A DNA stretch of 64,000 nt from assembly GCF_047314965.1 (NCBI RefSeq), contig NZ_JBLBVK010000043.1, forward strand, positions 1 to 64,000. The letters run 5' to 3'. The notes under the pieces were generated by a model that saw only the letters and a list, made by a program, of their open reading frames with translations, ran no database searches and was not told the DNA's origin. This stretch comes from JAVJUV01 sp047314965 (GTDB lineage: Bacteria > Pseudomonadota > Alphaproteobacteria > Rhodobacterales > Rhodobacteraceae). Made by a program: the position numbers and the translations under genes. Numbering within the stretch: position 1 is the first letter of the stretch; the number at the start of each line of letters is the position of its first letter. Below, piece after piece: positions 8,003-16,367 of the stretch.

Positions 8003-9304
8003 TCAACCTACCCGATCGTGAAGCAGCGGCGGCACTTCGGCGGTTTCAGCGATTGTGACCGCCTCGAGAAAGGCGCGCTCCGCCTGCAGTGCTGCTTTCT
8101 CGCTGGCAGCATGCAACCGGGCCAGCGGCTGCCCCTGCGCAACATCCTGGCCAAGGGACAGGATCTCGGAGAACCCGACAGATGGATCGATCCTGTCGCC
8201 CTCCTTCAATCTTCCTCCTCCCATGCGGACGACCGCCAATCCGATCTCGTGCCCGTCGAGCGCCGCCAGCTTTCCAGCCGAAGGCGCAGGGATTTCACGG
8301 ATGACGTTGGCCTCTGGCAGGCGTTGTCGCCAATTCTCACTGAATGCCGACGGTCCGCCGAGAGCGGCAACCATCGCGTCGAATGCCTTTGCCGCTGCAC
8401 CGCTCTCGAGAGCGTCACGCAGTTTCACTGCCGCAACTTCCGGCGCGGTATCCATCCCGGCCAGCACCATCAACTCGGCTCCGAGGGCAAGAGTGAGGTC
8501 CACAAGCCGGCAGTTCTTGGGCGCGGTGAGCGCCTCCATGACCTCGGCAACCTCAAGCGCATTGCCGGCTGCCGGTGCAAGAGGCTGGTTCATGTCTGTG
8601 ATCAGGGCGGCCGTCTTGCAGCCTGCCCCGTTTGCAGTGCGCACCAGCGATTGCGCCAGTCGTTTCGCATCCTCGCCTGTTGTCATGAAGGCGCCCGAGC
8701 CGACCTTCACGTCGAGGATCAGGGATTGAAGGCCCGCCGCCAGTTTCTTGGACAGGATCGAAGCGGTTATCAGATCGACACTCTCAACCGTGCCGGTCAC
8801 GTCCCGGATCGCATAAAGTCGCTTGTCCGCCGGCGCGATCCGGCTGCTCGCCGATACGATCGCGGCCCCGGTCTGGTCGATCATCCTGCGGAAGCCGGCT
8901 TCGTCGACATCGGTCGACACACCTGGGATGGCCTCCAGTTTGTCCAGCGTGCCTCCGGTATGGCCCAGACCACGCCCGGAGATCATCGGCACGCGCGCAC
9001 CGACCGTTGCCAGCATGGGCGCAAGAAGAAGCGAGACACAGTCCCCGATTCCTCCGGTCGAGTGTTTGTCGATGACCGGCGCGCCGTCACCCCAGTTCAG
9101 CACATCGCCGGAATCGCGCATGGCAAGTGTCAGAGCAACACGCGCTTCCTCCGACAATCCCTTGAGACAGACCGCCATGGCGAAGGCCCCGGCCTGGGCA
9201 TCCGTCACAGCGCCGTTCGCGAGACCTTTGGCGAACCAGTTCAACTCAGCCTGCGTGGGTTCACCGTTGTCGCGAACCTTTTCGATAATAGCACGGGCAT
9301 CCAT
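8003..9304 (-). CDS. deoA: Thymidine phosphorylase
   Basis: A 433-residue enzyme that splits thymidine or deoxyuridine with phosphate to the free base and deoxyribose-1-phosphate. Recognisable blocks are the N-terminal MDARAIIEKVRDNG, DKHSTGGIGD (phosphate site), ISGRGLGHTGGTLDKLE and DVKVGSGAFM. I place the start at the ATG at 9304 (MDARAII); a longer open frame upstream reads into the cdd gene and lacks family similarity. With this start the gene begins 1 base after the cdd stop codon, in keeping with the tight spacing of the operon. Confidence 0.94.
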   Translation of the reverse strand: MDARAIIEKVRDNGEPTQAELNWFAKGLANGAVTDAQAGAFAMAVCLKGLSEEARVALTLAMRDSGDVLNWGDGAPVIDKHSTGGIGDCVSLLLAPMLATVGARVPMISGRGLGHTGGTLDKLEAIPGVSTDVDEAGFRRMIDQTGAAIVSASSRIAPADKRLYAIRDVTGTVESVDLITASILSKKLAAGLQSLILDVKVGSGAFMTTGEDAKRLAQSLVRTANGAGCKTAALITDMNQPLAPAAGNALEVAEVMEALTAPKNCRLVDLTLALGAELMVLAGMDTAPEVAAVKLRDALESGAAAKAFDAMVAALGGPSAFSENWRQRLPEANVIREIPAPSAGKLAALDGHEIGLAVVRMGGGRLKEGDRIDPSVGFSEILSLGQDVAQGQPLARLHAASEKAALQAERAFLEAVTIAETAEVPPLLHDRVG

Positions 9305-9305
9305 G

Positions 9306-9692
9306 TCAGCGCATGTGTCCCGGACCGAATGCACCGGGCAGCAAATCCGCAACGGCCATTTCCATCGTCTCGCCGCTCGTCGTCCCCATGACAATCCGTG
9401 CTTCAGGCTCCGCAAACTCGATCAGTTTCTGTCGGCACCCGCCACAAGGTGTCACCGGTCTTGGTCCTTCGGCGATGACGGCCGCTTCCGAAAACCGAGT
9501 TTCACCGGCGGCCACCATGGCGGCGATGGCTCCCGCCTCCGCGCACGTACCTTCCGGAGAGGCAATGTTCTCGACATTGCATCCAACGTAGATCTCCCCA
9601 GACCCCGTCTTCAGCGCCGCTCCCACCTTGAACTTGGAATATGGCGCATACGCGTTTTCCCGCACTGCCGCCGCTTGATCTAAAAGGCTCAT
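9306..9692 (-). CDS. cdd: Cytidine deaminase
   Basis: A 128-residue zinc enzyme of the short tetrameric class that converts (deoxy)cytidine to (deoxy)uridine. The motifs are NVENIASPEGTCAEAGAI (zinc cysteine plus catalytic glutamate CAE) and PCGGCRQ (the other two zinc cysteines). The start is placed at ATG 9692 (MSLLDQAAAV) because an AGGGA Shine-Dalgarno precedes it by about 8 bases and the family begins here. It is the promoter-proximal gene of the nucleoside salvage operon and is divergent from the malic enzyme gene; the shared intergenic region holds the operon promoter. Confidence 0.95.
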   Translation of the reverse strand: MSLLDQAAAVRENAYAPYSKFKVGAALKTGSGEIYVGCNVENIASPEGTCAEAGAIAAMVAAGETRFSEAAVIAEGPRPVTPCGGCRQKLIEFAEPEARIVMGTTSGETMEMAVADLLPGAFGPGHMR

Positions 9693-9811
9693 GTTGCGTC
9701 CCTGATTTTTCGGCAAGGTGACCTGAGGTTTTGCGAAGTGCAAGGCAATCCGGTAGCTCCTTGCCCCGAACCCCGTTTCCTATCAGAATTCAATTCAGGT
9801 TGGCATTCCCG

Positions 9812-9840
9812 TTGACCTTGTGGGCGGACGGGCGTAGTAA
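9812..9840 (+). promoter_or_regulatory. Candidate sigma-70 promoter of the malic enzyme gene
   Basis: TTGACC (9812-9817) and TAGTAA (9835-9840) are separated by exactly 17 bases. Transcription would start near 9847, just before the 26-bp palindrome at 9851-9876 and about 40 bases before the ATG at 9889. Spacing and hexamers are good, but the assignment is by eye. Confidence 0.5.
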
Positions 9841-9850
9841 ACGCCAAGGT

Positions 9851-9876
9851 AAAATAGTTTAATATTAAACTATTTT
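9851..9876. promoter_or_regulatory. Perfect 26-bp AT-rich palindrome, probable operator
   Basis: AAAATAGTTTAAT at 9851-9863 is followed directly by its exact reverse complement at 9864-9876. The palindrome lies between the candidate promoter and the Shine-Dalgarno GGAGG (9878-9882) of the malic enzyme gene. A repressor bound here would block transcription. An AT-only stem with no GC clamp is unlikely to act as a terminator. The cognate regulator is not identifiable in the window. Confidence 0.7.
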
Positions 9877-9888
9877 TGGAGGATCCGA

Positions 9889-12171
9889 ATGACCAGCGAC
9901 CCAAGGCAGGAAGCTCTGCGCCAGGCAGCGCTTGACTATCACGAGCACCCAAAGCCGGGGAAACTGGAAATCCGGGCAACCAAGCCGCTTGCGAACGGGC
10001 GCGACCTAGCCCGTGCCTATTCGCCCGGAGTTGCAGAGGCCTGCCTCGAAATCAAGGCCGACCCGATGGCGGCGAGCCGCTTCACGGCACGGGGCAATCT
10101 GGTGGCCGTCGTTTCAAACGGAACAGCGGTTCTGGGACTTGGGAACATCGGCGGCCTGGCTTCGAAACCGGTCATGGAGGGCAAGGCTGTCCTTTTCAAG
10201 AAGTTCGCGAATATCGACTGCTTCGATATCGAGCTTAACGAGAACGACCCACACAGGCTTGCAGACATCATCTGCGCGCTGGAACCGACATTTGGCGCGA
10301 TCAACCTTGAAGACATCAAGGCCCCGGACTGCTTCATCGTCGAACAGATCTGCCGGGAGCGCATGAACATTCCTGTGTTCCATGATGACCAGCACGGGAC
10401 GGCGATTGTTGTTGGCGCCGCGGCAACCAATGCGCTGCGCGTTGCAGACAAGGCTTTCGAAAACATCAAAGTCGTATCAACCGGCGGCGGCGCCGCCGGC
10501 ATCGCCTGCCTTAACATGCTTCTGAAGCTCGGAGTGCGGCGCGAAAATGTCTGGCTCTGCGACCTCCACGGCCTCGTCCATGAAGGCCGCGACGTGGATA
10601 TGACACCGCAGAAACTCGACTATGCTCAGCCCGGCGGACCGCGCGATCTGAGTGAAGTGATCGAAGACGCCGACCTTTTCCTCGGATTGTCCGGCCCGAA
10701 TGTCCTGACACCCGACATGGTCGCGAAGATGGCGTCGAGACCGATCATCTTCGCACTGGCAAACCCGACCCCTGAAATCATGCCCGATGCAGCGCGCGAA
10801 GTCGCTCCCGATGCGATCATCGCAACCGGACGGTCCGACTTTCCGAACCAGGTCAACAACGTCCTGTGCTTCCCCTTCATTTTCCGAGGGGCGCTGGATG
10901 TCGGCGCCACAACGATCAACGACGAAATGAAGATTGCCTGCATCGAAGGCATCGCGGCGCTTGCCCGCGCGACCACCAGCGCCGAGGCCGCTGCCGCGTA
11001 CAAGGGCGAGCAACTCACTTTCGGCGCCGACTATCTGATTCCCAAGCCGTTCGACCCCCGGCTTATGGGCGTCGTGGCAAGCGCCGTGGCAAAGGCGGCG
11101 ATGGAAACAGGTGTCGCCTCGCGTCCCATTGAAGATCTGAAAGCCTACAAGACCCGCCTCGATGGCTCGGTCTTTAAATCGGCATTGATCATGCGGCCCG
11201 TATTCGAAGCCGCCTCCACCGCGCAGCGGCGCATTGTCTTTGCCGAAGGCGAGGATGAACGCGTTCTGCGGGCTGCGAACGCCATGCTGGAAGAGACGAC
11301 TGACCGGCCCATCCTGATCGGTCGCCCCGATGTGATCGACGCCCGAGCCCAGAGGGCAGGTCTGCCCATTCACCCCGGCGAAGATTTCGAAGTCGTGAAC
11401 CCCGAAAGCGACCCCCGCTACCGCGACTATTGGACAACCTATCACAAGCTGATGGAACGCAAGGGTGTCGCGCCAGACATCGCGCGCGCGGTCATGCGTA
11501 CCAACACAACCGCAATCGGTGCGGTCATGGTGCACCGCGGCGAGGCCGATAGCCTGATCTGCGGAACCTTCGGCCAATATCTCTGGCATCTGAACTACGT
11601 CTGCCAAATCCTCGCGACCGATGGCCTGCACCCGATCGGCGCGCTGAGCCTGATGATCCTCGAGGACGGTCCGCTTTTCATCGCCGATACCCATGTGCAC
11701 CCCGAACCGACGCCCCAGCAGATTGCAGAGGTCGTGGTCGCCGCAGCGCGACACACGAGACGCTTCGGAGTAGAACCAAAGATCGCCCTGTGCAGTCACA
11801 GCCAGTTTGGAAATCTTGATTGCGACACCGGCCGGAAGATGCGGCGCGCCATAGAAATCCTCGACGGCGAACCGCGCAACTTTGCGTACGAAGGCGAGAT
11901 GCACACCGACTCAGCGCTCGATGAAGAACTGCGGGCGCGGATCATGCCCAATTCACGCTTCTCGGGCCCGGCCAATGTGCTCGTCTTCGCGAACGCCGAC
12001 GCCGCGTCTGGTGTGCGGAATATTCTCAAGATGAAGGCGGGCGGGCTGGAAGTGGGGCCGATCCTGATGGGGATGGGAAACAGGGCACATATTGTGACCC
12101 CTTCGATTACGGCGCGCGGACTGCTGAACATATCGGCGCTGGCCGGAACTCCCGTAACGCACTACGGGTGA
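9889..12171 (+). CDS. maeB: NADP-dependent malic enzyme with C-terminal phosphotransacetylase-like domain
   Basis: A 760-residue cytoplasmic enzyme of the MaeB type: malate + NADP+ gives pyruvate + CO2 + NADPH. The malic enzyme domain occupies about residues 1-425, with YSPGVAEACLEI, the catalytic/metal region FHDDQHGTAIVVGAAA and the nucleotide-binding STGGGAAGIACL. The C-terminal part (about 430-760) is a phosphate acetyl/butyryltransferase-like domain (AEGEDERVLRAA, PEPTPQQIAEVV), which in MaeB proteins is thought to be regulatory, sensing acetyl-CoA. The ATG at 9889 has a perfect GGAGG 6 bases upstream. It is divergent from the nucleoside operon and is followed by prpE, behind its own control region. 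Confidence 0.95.
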   Translation: MTSDPRQEALRQAALDYHEHPKPGKLEIRATKPLANGRDLARAYSPGVAEACLEIKADPMAASRFTARGNLVAVVSNGTAVLGLGNIGGLASKPVMEGKAVLFKKFANIDCFDIELNENDPHRLADIICALEPTFGAINLEDIKAPDCFIVEQICRERMNIPVFHDDQHGTAIVVGAAATNALRVADKAFENIKVVSTGGGAAGIACLNMLLKLGVRRENVWLCDLHGLVHEGRDVDMTPQKLDYAQPGGPRDLSEVIEDADLFLGLSGPNVLTPDMVAKMASRPIIFALANPTPEIMPDAAREVAPDAIIATGRSDFPNQVNNVLCFPFIFRGALDVGATTINDEMKIACIEGIAALARATTSAEAAAAYKGEQLTFGADYLIPKPFDPRLMGVVASAVAKAAMETGVASRPIEDLKAYKTRLDGSVFKSALIMRPVFEAASTAQRRIVFAEGEDERVLRAANAMLEETTDRPILIGRPDVIDARAQRAGLPIHPGEDFEVVNPESDPRYRDYWTTYHKLMERKGVAPDIARAVMRTNTTAIGAVMVHRGEADSLICGTFGQYLWHLNYVCQILATDGLHPIGALSLMILEDGPLFIADTHVHPEPTPQQIAEVVVAAARHTRRFGVEPKIALCSHSQFGNLDCDTGRKMRRAIEILDGEPRNFAYEGEMHTDSALDEELRARIMPNSRFSGPANVLVFANADAASGVRNILKMKAGGLEVGPILMGMGNRAHIVTPSITARGLLNISALAGTPVTHYG

Positions 12172-12188
12172 TTCTTTGCGACCCAAAG

Positions 12189-12294
12189 TTTGCAGATTTG
12201 CAAAAACTGGGAGCATTCCCTAAATAACCTGACCGTTAGCGGCAGGTTTGCAAAAATTTGCAGTCACGGCAAGCAAAGGATGCAAATTTTTTGC
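12189..12294 (+). promoter_or_regulatory. Cluster of TTTGCA(AA) boxes upstream of prpE
   Basis: TTTGCA occurs at 12189-12194, TTTGCAAA at 12197-12204, TTTGCAAA at 12247-12254 and TTTGCA at 12257-12262. A related TGCAAA at 12281-12286 faces TTTGC at 12290-12294. The cluster lies about 95-200 bases before the prpE start. TTTGCAAA is the core recognised by the RamB/PccR (ScfR) family of short-chain acyl-CoA regulators, including PccR of Rhodobacter sphaeroides, which controls propionyl-CoA assimilation. Box spacing here (8 and 10 bases) differs from the 12-base repeat I recall for PccR. Confidence 0.65.
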
Positions 12295-12386
12295 GTCCTT
12301 CTGACGCTGGAGGCAGCAAGACACTTGCCCCAAGGGCGTGGCGTCCCTTAACACCGCTGCATCACGCTGCAAGGAGGAGTGCGGTC

Positions 12387-14276
12387 ATGGCATACCGGGA
12401 CATTTATCAGGCATGGAAGAACGACCCTGAGACGTTCTGGATGCAGGCGGCCGAAGCCATCGACTGGGACAGGAAGCCGACCCGTGCTCTGGATGACAGC
12501 CAGGCGCCTCTGTACGAGTGGTTTACCGACAGCATGGTAAACACTTGCTGGAACGCGGTGGACCGGCATGTGGAAGCAGGGCGTGGCGAGCAAACGGCAA
12601 TCATTTACGACAGCCCGATCACCGGCACCAAGGCCCACATCAGCTATGCCGAACTGAAAGACAAGGTCGCGCATCTGGCCGGCGCTCTTGCTGCCCGCGG
12701 GGTTGTCAAAGGGGATCGCGTCATAATCTACATGCCGATGGTGCCGGAAGCGCTTGTGGCCATGCTGGCGTGCGCGCGCCTCGGCGCGATCCATTCGGTG
12801 GTCTTTGGCGGGTTTGCCGCTAACGAACTTGCCGTCCGGATCGATGACGCCCAGCCCAAGGCGATCATCGCGGCGTCCTGCGGCATCGAGCCAGGCCGTG
12901 TTGTCCAGTACAAGCCGCTCCTCGACGCGGCGATCGAAGCCTCACGGCACAAGCCGGAACTCTGCGTCATCCTTCAGCGCGAGCAGGCGATTGCGTCTCT
13001 CCAGGAAGGCCGCGACCACGATTGGCACGCGTTCCAGGAAGGTGTCGCGCCGGCCGACTGTGTTCCTGTCGAAGGCAACCACCCGGCGTACATCCTCTAT
13101 ACCTCGGGCACGACCGGCCAGCCGAAAGGCGTCGTGCGACCGACTGCGGGTCATCTGGTGGCGCTCAACTGGACAATGAAGAACATCTACGGCGTCAATC
13201 CGGGCGACGTCTACTGGGCCGCCTCCGACGTGGGCTGGGTCGTCGGGCACAGCTATATCTGCTACGCCCCCCTGATCCACGGCAATACGACTATTGTTTT
13301 CGAAGGCAAGCCGATCGGCACCCCGGACGCCGGAACTTTCTGGCGCATGATCGAGGAACACAAGATCAAGGTGCTTTTCACCGCCCCAACGGCATTCCGC
13401 GCCATCAAACGCGAGGATCCCAATGGCGAATTCGTCAAGAAATACGATCTTTCATCCCTGAATACGCTCTTCCTCGCCGGCGAACGTGCGGATCCCGATA
13501 CCATTCAATGGGCCGAACGGATGCTGAATGTTCCCGTTATCGACCACTGGTGGCAGACTGAAACCGGCTGGGCCATCGCGGCGAACCCGGTGGGCATCGA
13601 ACACATGCCGATCAAGCTCGGCTCGCCCTCAGTGGCGATGCCCGGATATGATGTCCAGATTCTCGACGAAGGCGGGCATCCTCTGAAGCCGGGAGAACTG
13701 GGAGCAATCGCGGTCAAGCTTCCCCTGCCTCCCGGAACATTGCCGACGCTTTGGAACGCCGAGGATCGCTTCAGGAAAAGCTACCTGAACCATTTTCCCG
13801 GGTACTACGAAACCGGTGACGCAGGTTATGTCGATGAAGACGGGTACCTTTACATCATGGCCCGCACAGATGACGTCATCAACGTCGCCGGCCACCGTCT
13901 GTCGACCGGAGCCATGGAAGAGGTGCTTGCCAGCCACCCTGATGTCGCCGAATGCGCGGTGATCGGTGTGTCCGACCAGCTGAAAGGCCAATTGCCACTG
14001 GGCTTTCTTTGCACGAATACCGGGACAGACCGTCCGGATACCGACATCGTGGCAGAATGCGTGAAGCTCGTCCGTGACAAGATCGGTCCGGTCGCGGCCT
14101 TCAAACACGCCGTTGTGGTGAACCGGCTTCCAAAGACTCGTTCGGGGAAGATTCTTCGCGCCACCATGGTGAAGATTGCGGATGGTGAAGACTTCAAGAT
14201 GCCTGCCACGATCGACGACCCGGCCATCCTGGACGAGATACGTTCGGCGCTTCAAACACTCGGCTACGCCGGGTAA
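12387..14276 (+). CDS. prpE: Propionyl-CoA synthetase (propionate-CoA ligase)
   Basis: A 629-residue AMP-forming acyl-CoA synthetase: propionate + ATP + CoA gives propionyl-CoA + AMP + PPi. The P-loop-like motif is YTSGTTGQPKG (A3), followed by SDVGWVVGHSYICYAPL, which separates PrpE/Acs from other ligases. YETGDAGYVDEDGY and the final PKTRSGKILR with the adenylation lysine complete the set. The N-terminal block (YRDIYQAWKNDPETFW) also fits PrpE. The start at 12387 is supported by AAGGAGGAG 8 bases upstream; in-frame codons before it belong to the control region. The TTTGCAAA cluster upstream suggests control by propionyl-CoA availability. Confidence 0.93.
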   Translation: MAYRDIYQAWKNDPETFWMQAAEAIDWDRKPTRALDDSQAPLYEWFTDSMVNTCWNAVDRHVEAGRGEQTAIIYDSPITGTKAHISYAELKDKVAHLAGALAARGVVKGDRVIIYMPMVPEALVAMLACARLGAIHSVVFGGFAANELAVRIDDAQPKAIIAASCGIEPGRVVQYKPLLDAAIEASRHKPELCVILQREQAIASLQEGRDHDWHAFQEGVAPADCVPVEGNHPAYILYTSGTTGQPKGVVRPTAGHLVALNWTMKNIYGVNPGDVYWAASDVGWVVGHSYICYAPLIHGNTTIVFEGKPIGTPDAGTFWRMIEEHKIKVLFTAPTAFRAIKREDPNGEFVKKYDLSSLNTLFLAGERADPDTIQWAERMLNVPVIDHWWQTETGWAIAANPVGIEHMPIKLGSPSVAMPGYDVQILDEGGHPLKPGELGAIAVKLPLPPGTLPTLWNAEDRFRKSYLNHFPGYYETGDAGYVDEDGYLYIMARTDDVINVAGHRLSTGAMEEVLASHPDVAECAVIGVSDQLKGQLPLGFLCTNTGTDRPDTDIVAECVKLVRDKIGPVAAFKHAVVVNRLPKTRSGKILRATMVKIADGEDFKMPATIDDPAILDEIRSALQTLGYAG

Positions 14277-14360
14277 CGGCGGCGGGGCTCTGCCCCGCGC
14301 CTTGCGCGCCAGTTCCCCAAGCTTTTGAAAGAGGAGAAGCGCAATCTTCGATGAACTGCG

Positions 14361-15410
14361 CTAAACCGACAGGGCTGCCTCGGACAGATTGCGGAGTTTC
14401 GCCATGGCCAGGTCTCGGCCAAGGAATCCGAGACCGCAATCCGGCGCCGCCATGACGCGCTCAGGTGGGAGTAGCCGAAGTACTTCGGACATCCGCATCC
14501 TGATCTCGTCGACCGTCTCCAGCCGGCTGGAAGCAACGCGTACGAAACCCACGATCAGGGTCGACACTTCGAACAGTGGAAACAGGCGGTCGGGATTGTG
14601 ACGGTGGGCATCCTCTATGCTGATCTGATCCACAACCCCGTCGACCGCGCGCGCGATCTTCACATAACTCTCAGGGTCTGCCTTCGGGTAATCCGTATCG
14701 TCCAACCGGTTGGGATATCCGCAGCACATGTGGACCACGCGGGTAACTTCCTCCGGCACGCCCTCGAAGCATCGCTCCAGCGCTCGCATCCCATAAGCAA
14801 GTGCCTCATCCGGTTTGCGGGCGAAGATCGGCTCATCGATCTGGATGTACCGGCATCCGGCTTGGGCCAGCGCCAGAATTTCCCTATTCAAGGCTGCCGC
14901 GAGATCCTCGGCCTGACGCTCGGCATCGTTGTAAAAAGCATCCGCCGTCGTGTCCGAAATCGTCATTGGCCCGGGCAAGGTCATCTTGACCGGCCGCCCG
15001 GCGGCAGCCTCGGCAACCTGCCAGTCACGCACGAGAACGCTTTCGCCCCGAGCCTTCACCGGACCGCGGATGGTTGGCAACTCCGTGACATAGGCGCCAT
15101 TTCTAAGCACGCGTTTCGTCAGACCGTCGAAGTCGAACCCGTCGAAGTGACGGCACTGGTAATGCACGTAGTTTTCGCGCCGCACCTCGCCATCCGTCGG
15201 AATATCGATCCCGCAAGCGATCTGGTCCGCCACGACCTCGGCCGTTGCCCTGTCCAGGAGAGCCTGAGCCTCCTCGGTTTGCCCCGCCTGCCATCCCTTC
15301 AATACGCGTTCGTTATAGTCCTCGGCATCGTGACCAACCTGGAACCAATCCGAAATGGGCACGTAAGGTGGCTTGGGATAGGCCCCGATACAGGTTGTCG
15401 TCAGTGACAT
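14361..15410 (-). CDS. Stand-alone MetE C-terminal-domain-type methyltransferase
   Basis: A 349-residue protein corresponding only to the catalytic C-terminal half of cobalamin-independent methionine synthase (about 750 residues in full-length MetE). The zinc site is visible as HMCC (H227, C229) and PDCGLG (second cysteine near 326), with IDEPIF (191-196) contributing substrate contacts. The GPMTISDTT segment is also typical. Such short 'core' proteins transfer methyl groups to homocysteine or act on other thiols, and their methyl donor is often uncertain. It follows NAD kinase on the minus strand, 9 bases after the nadK stop, and converges with prpE. Confidence 0.85.
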   Translation of the reverse strand: MSLTTTCIGAYPKPPYVPISDWFQVGHDAEDYNERVLKGWQAGQTEEAQALLDRATAEVVADQIACGIDIPTDGEVRRENYVHYQCRHFDGFDFDGLTKRVLRNGAYVTELPTIRGPVKARGESVLVRDWQVAEAAAGRPVKMTLPGPMTISDTTADAFYNDAERQAEDLAAALNREILALAQAGCRYIQIDEPIFARKPDEALAYGMRALERCFEGVPEEVTRVVHMCCGYPNRLDDTDYPKADPESYVKIARAVDGVVDQISIEDAHRHNPDRLFPLFEVSTLIVGFVRVASSRLETVDEIRMRMSEVLRLLPPERVMAAPDCGLGFLGRDLAMAKLRNLSEAALSV

Positions 15411-15419
15411 CGGTCCACC

Positions 15420-16187
15420 TCAGGAGAATTGCTCGCGTATCAGACGCTCTTCCAGCCCATGGCCCGGATCGAACAGGATCCTGTGGCGGACGGTTTCGTC
15501 GCTGCGCACCTCGACCCAATGCACGTTCCGCACGGGCCTGCTGTCGGCATCGGCCATGACCGGACGTTTCTCGGGGTTCAGGACATCGAAACGGACGATG
15601 GCCGCTTTGGGAACAAGCGCACCGCGCCAGCGGCGTGGGCGAAAAGCGGCGACAGCGGTCACGGCCAACACTTCCGAGCCGATGGGAAGAATCGGACCAT
15701 GTGCCGAATAGTTGTAGGCCGTGGAGCCGGCAGGGGTGGCGACAAGCGCGCCATCGCAGACGAGTTCCTCAAGGCGCGGCTTGCCGTCGACCGAAATGCG
15801 CAATCTCGCTGCCTGAGGGCCGGCGCGAAGAAGGGAAACCTCGTTTATTGCCAGCGCCTCGGTCACGGTGCCGTCCTCGCTCCCAGCCCGCATGTGCAGA
15901 GGGTTGATCACCGCTTCTTCCGCCTCGGCCAACCGGGCAGGCAGGTCATCCTCGCTGTACTCATTCATGAGGAAGCCAACGGTGCCGCGATTCATCCCGT
16001 AAACCGGCTTGTTGAGCGGCCGCACATCGTTCAGCGTCTGCAGCATGAACCCGTCACCGCCCAGCGCCACGATGACATCCGCATCTTCGGGTGATGATTG
16101 TCCATATCGCGCCGTCAGGCGGTCCAGCGCCTCGAGAGCAAGTTCCGCGTCGCTGGCGCGAAAGGAAATGGATTTCGAGGGACGCAT
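15420..16187 (-). CDS. nadK: NAD kinase
   Basis: A 255-residue enzyme that phosphorylates NAD+ to NADP+ with ATP. The GGDG signature is present as VALGGDGFMLQTL, followed by GMNRGTVGFLMN and, further on, DGALVATPAGSTAYNYSAHGPI, the NAD-binding block. I choose the ATG at 16187 (MRPSKSISF), where the family normally begins; an in-frame start at 16232 would add 15 residues without family similarity. Likely transcribed with the MetE-like gene downstream. It is divergent from glyA across about 180 bases. Confidence 0.93.
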   Translation of the reverse strand: MRPSKSISFRASDAELALEALDRLTARYGQSSPEDADVIVALGGDGFMLQTLNDVRPLNKPVYGMNRGTVGFLMNEYSEDDLPARLAEAEEAVINPLHMRAGSEDGTVTEALAINEVSLLRAGPQAARLRISVDGKPRLEELVCDGALVATPAGSTAYNYSAHGPILPIGSEVLAVTAVAAFRPRRWRGALVPKAAIVRFDVLNPEKRPVMADADSRPVRNVHWVEVRSDETVRHRILFDPGHGLEERLIREQFS

Positions 16188-16367
16188 CAGACCGCTAACC
16201 TTTGGGTTTCTCGGAACGATTGCCCGCCTCAAGCGGAATTACAAGGCCGCGCCGAAATAACCTGCGACGCAAACACGCCCCTTTGTGCCGGATTCACTGC
16301 TTTCAGCCTCGGCCAAATGCCGCTATGAGACCGCGCAACAGCATTGGCCCTGACCGGAGGCTTGACA

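Noticed and set aside
10477..11904. 475-codon minus-strand open frame
   Set aside because: Antisense to maeB, which has strong motif support across its length.
14282..14298. GCGGGGC/GCCCCGC hairpin after prpE
   Set aside because: A 7-bp stem without a T tract in GC-rich DNA; too weak to call a terminator, although the position between convergent genes is suitable.
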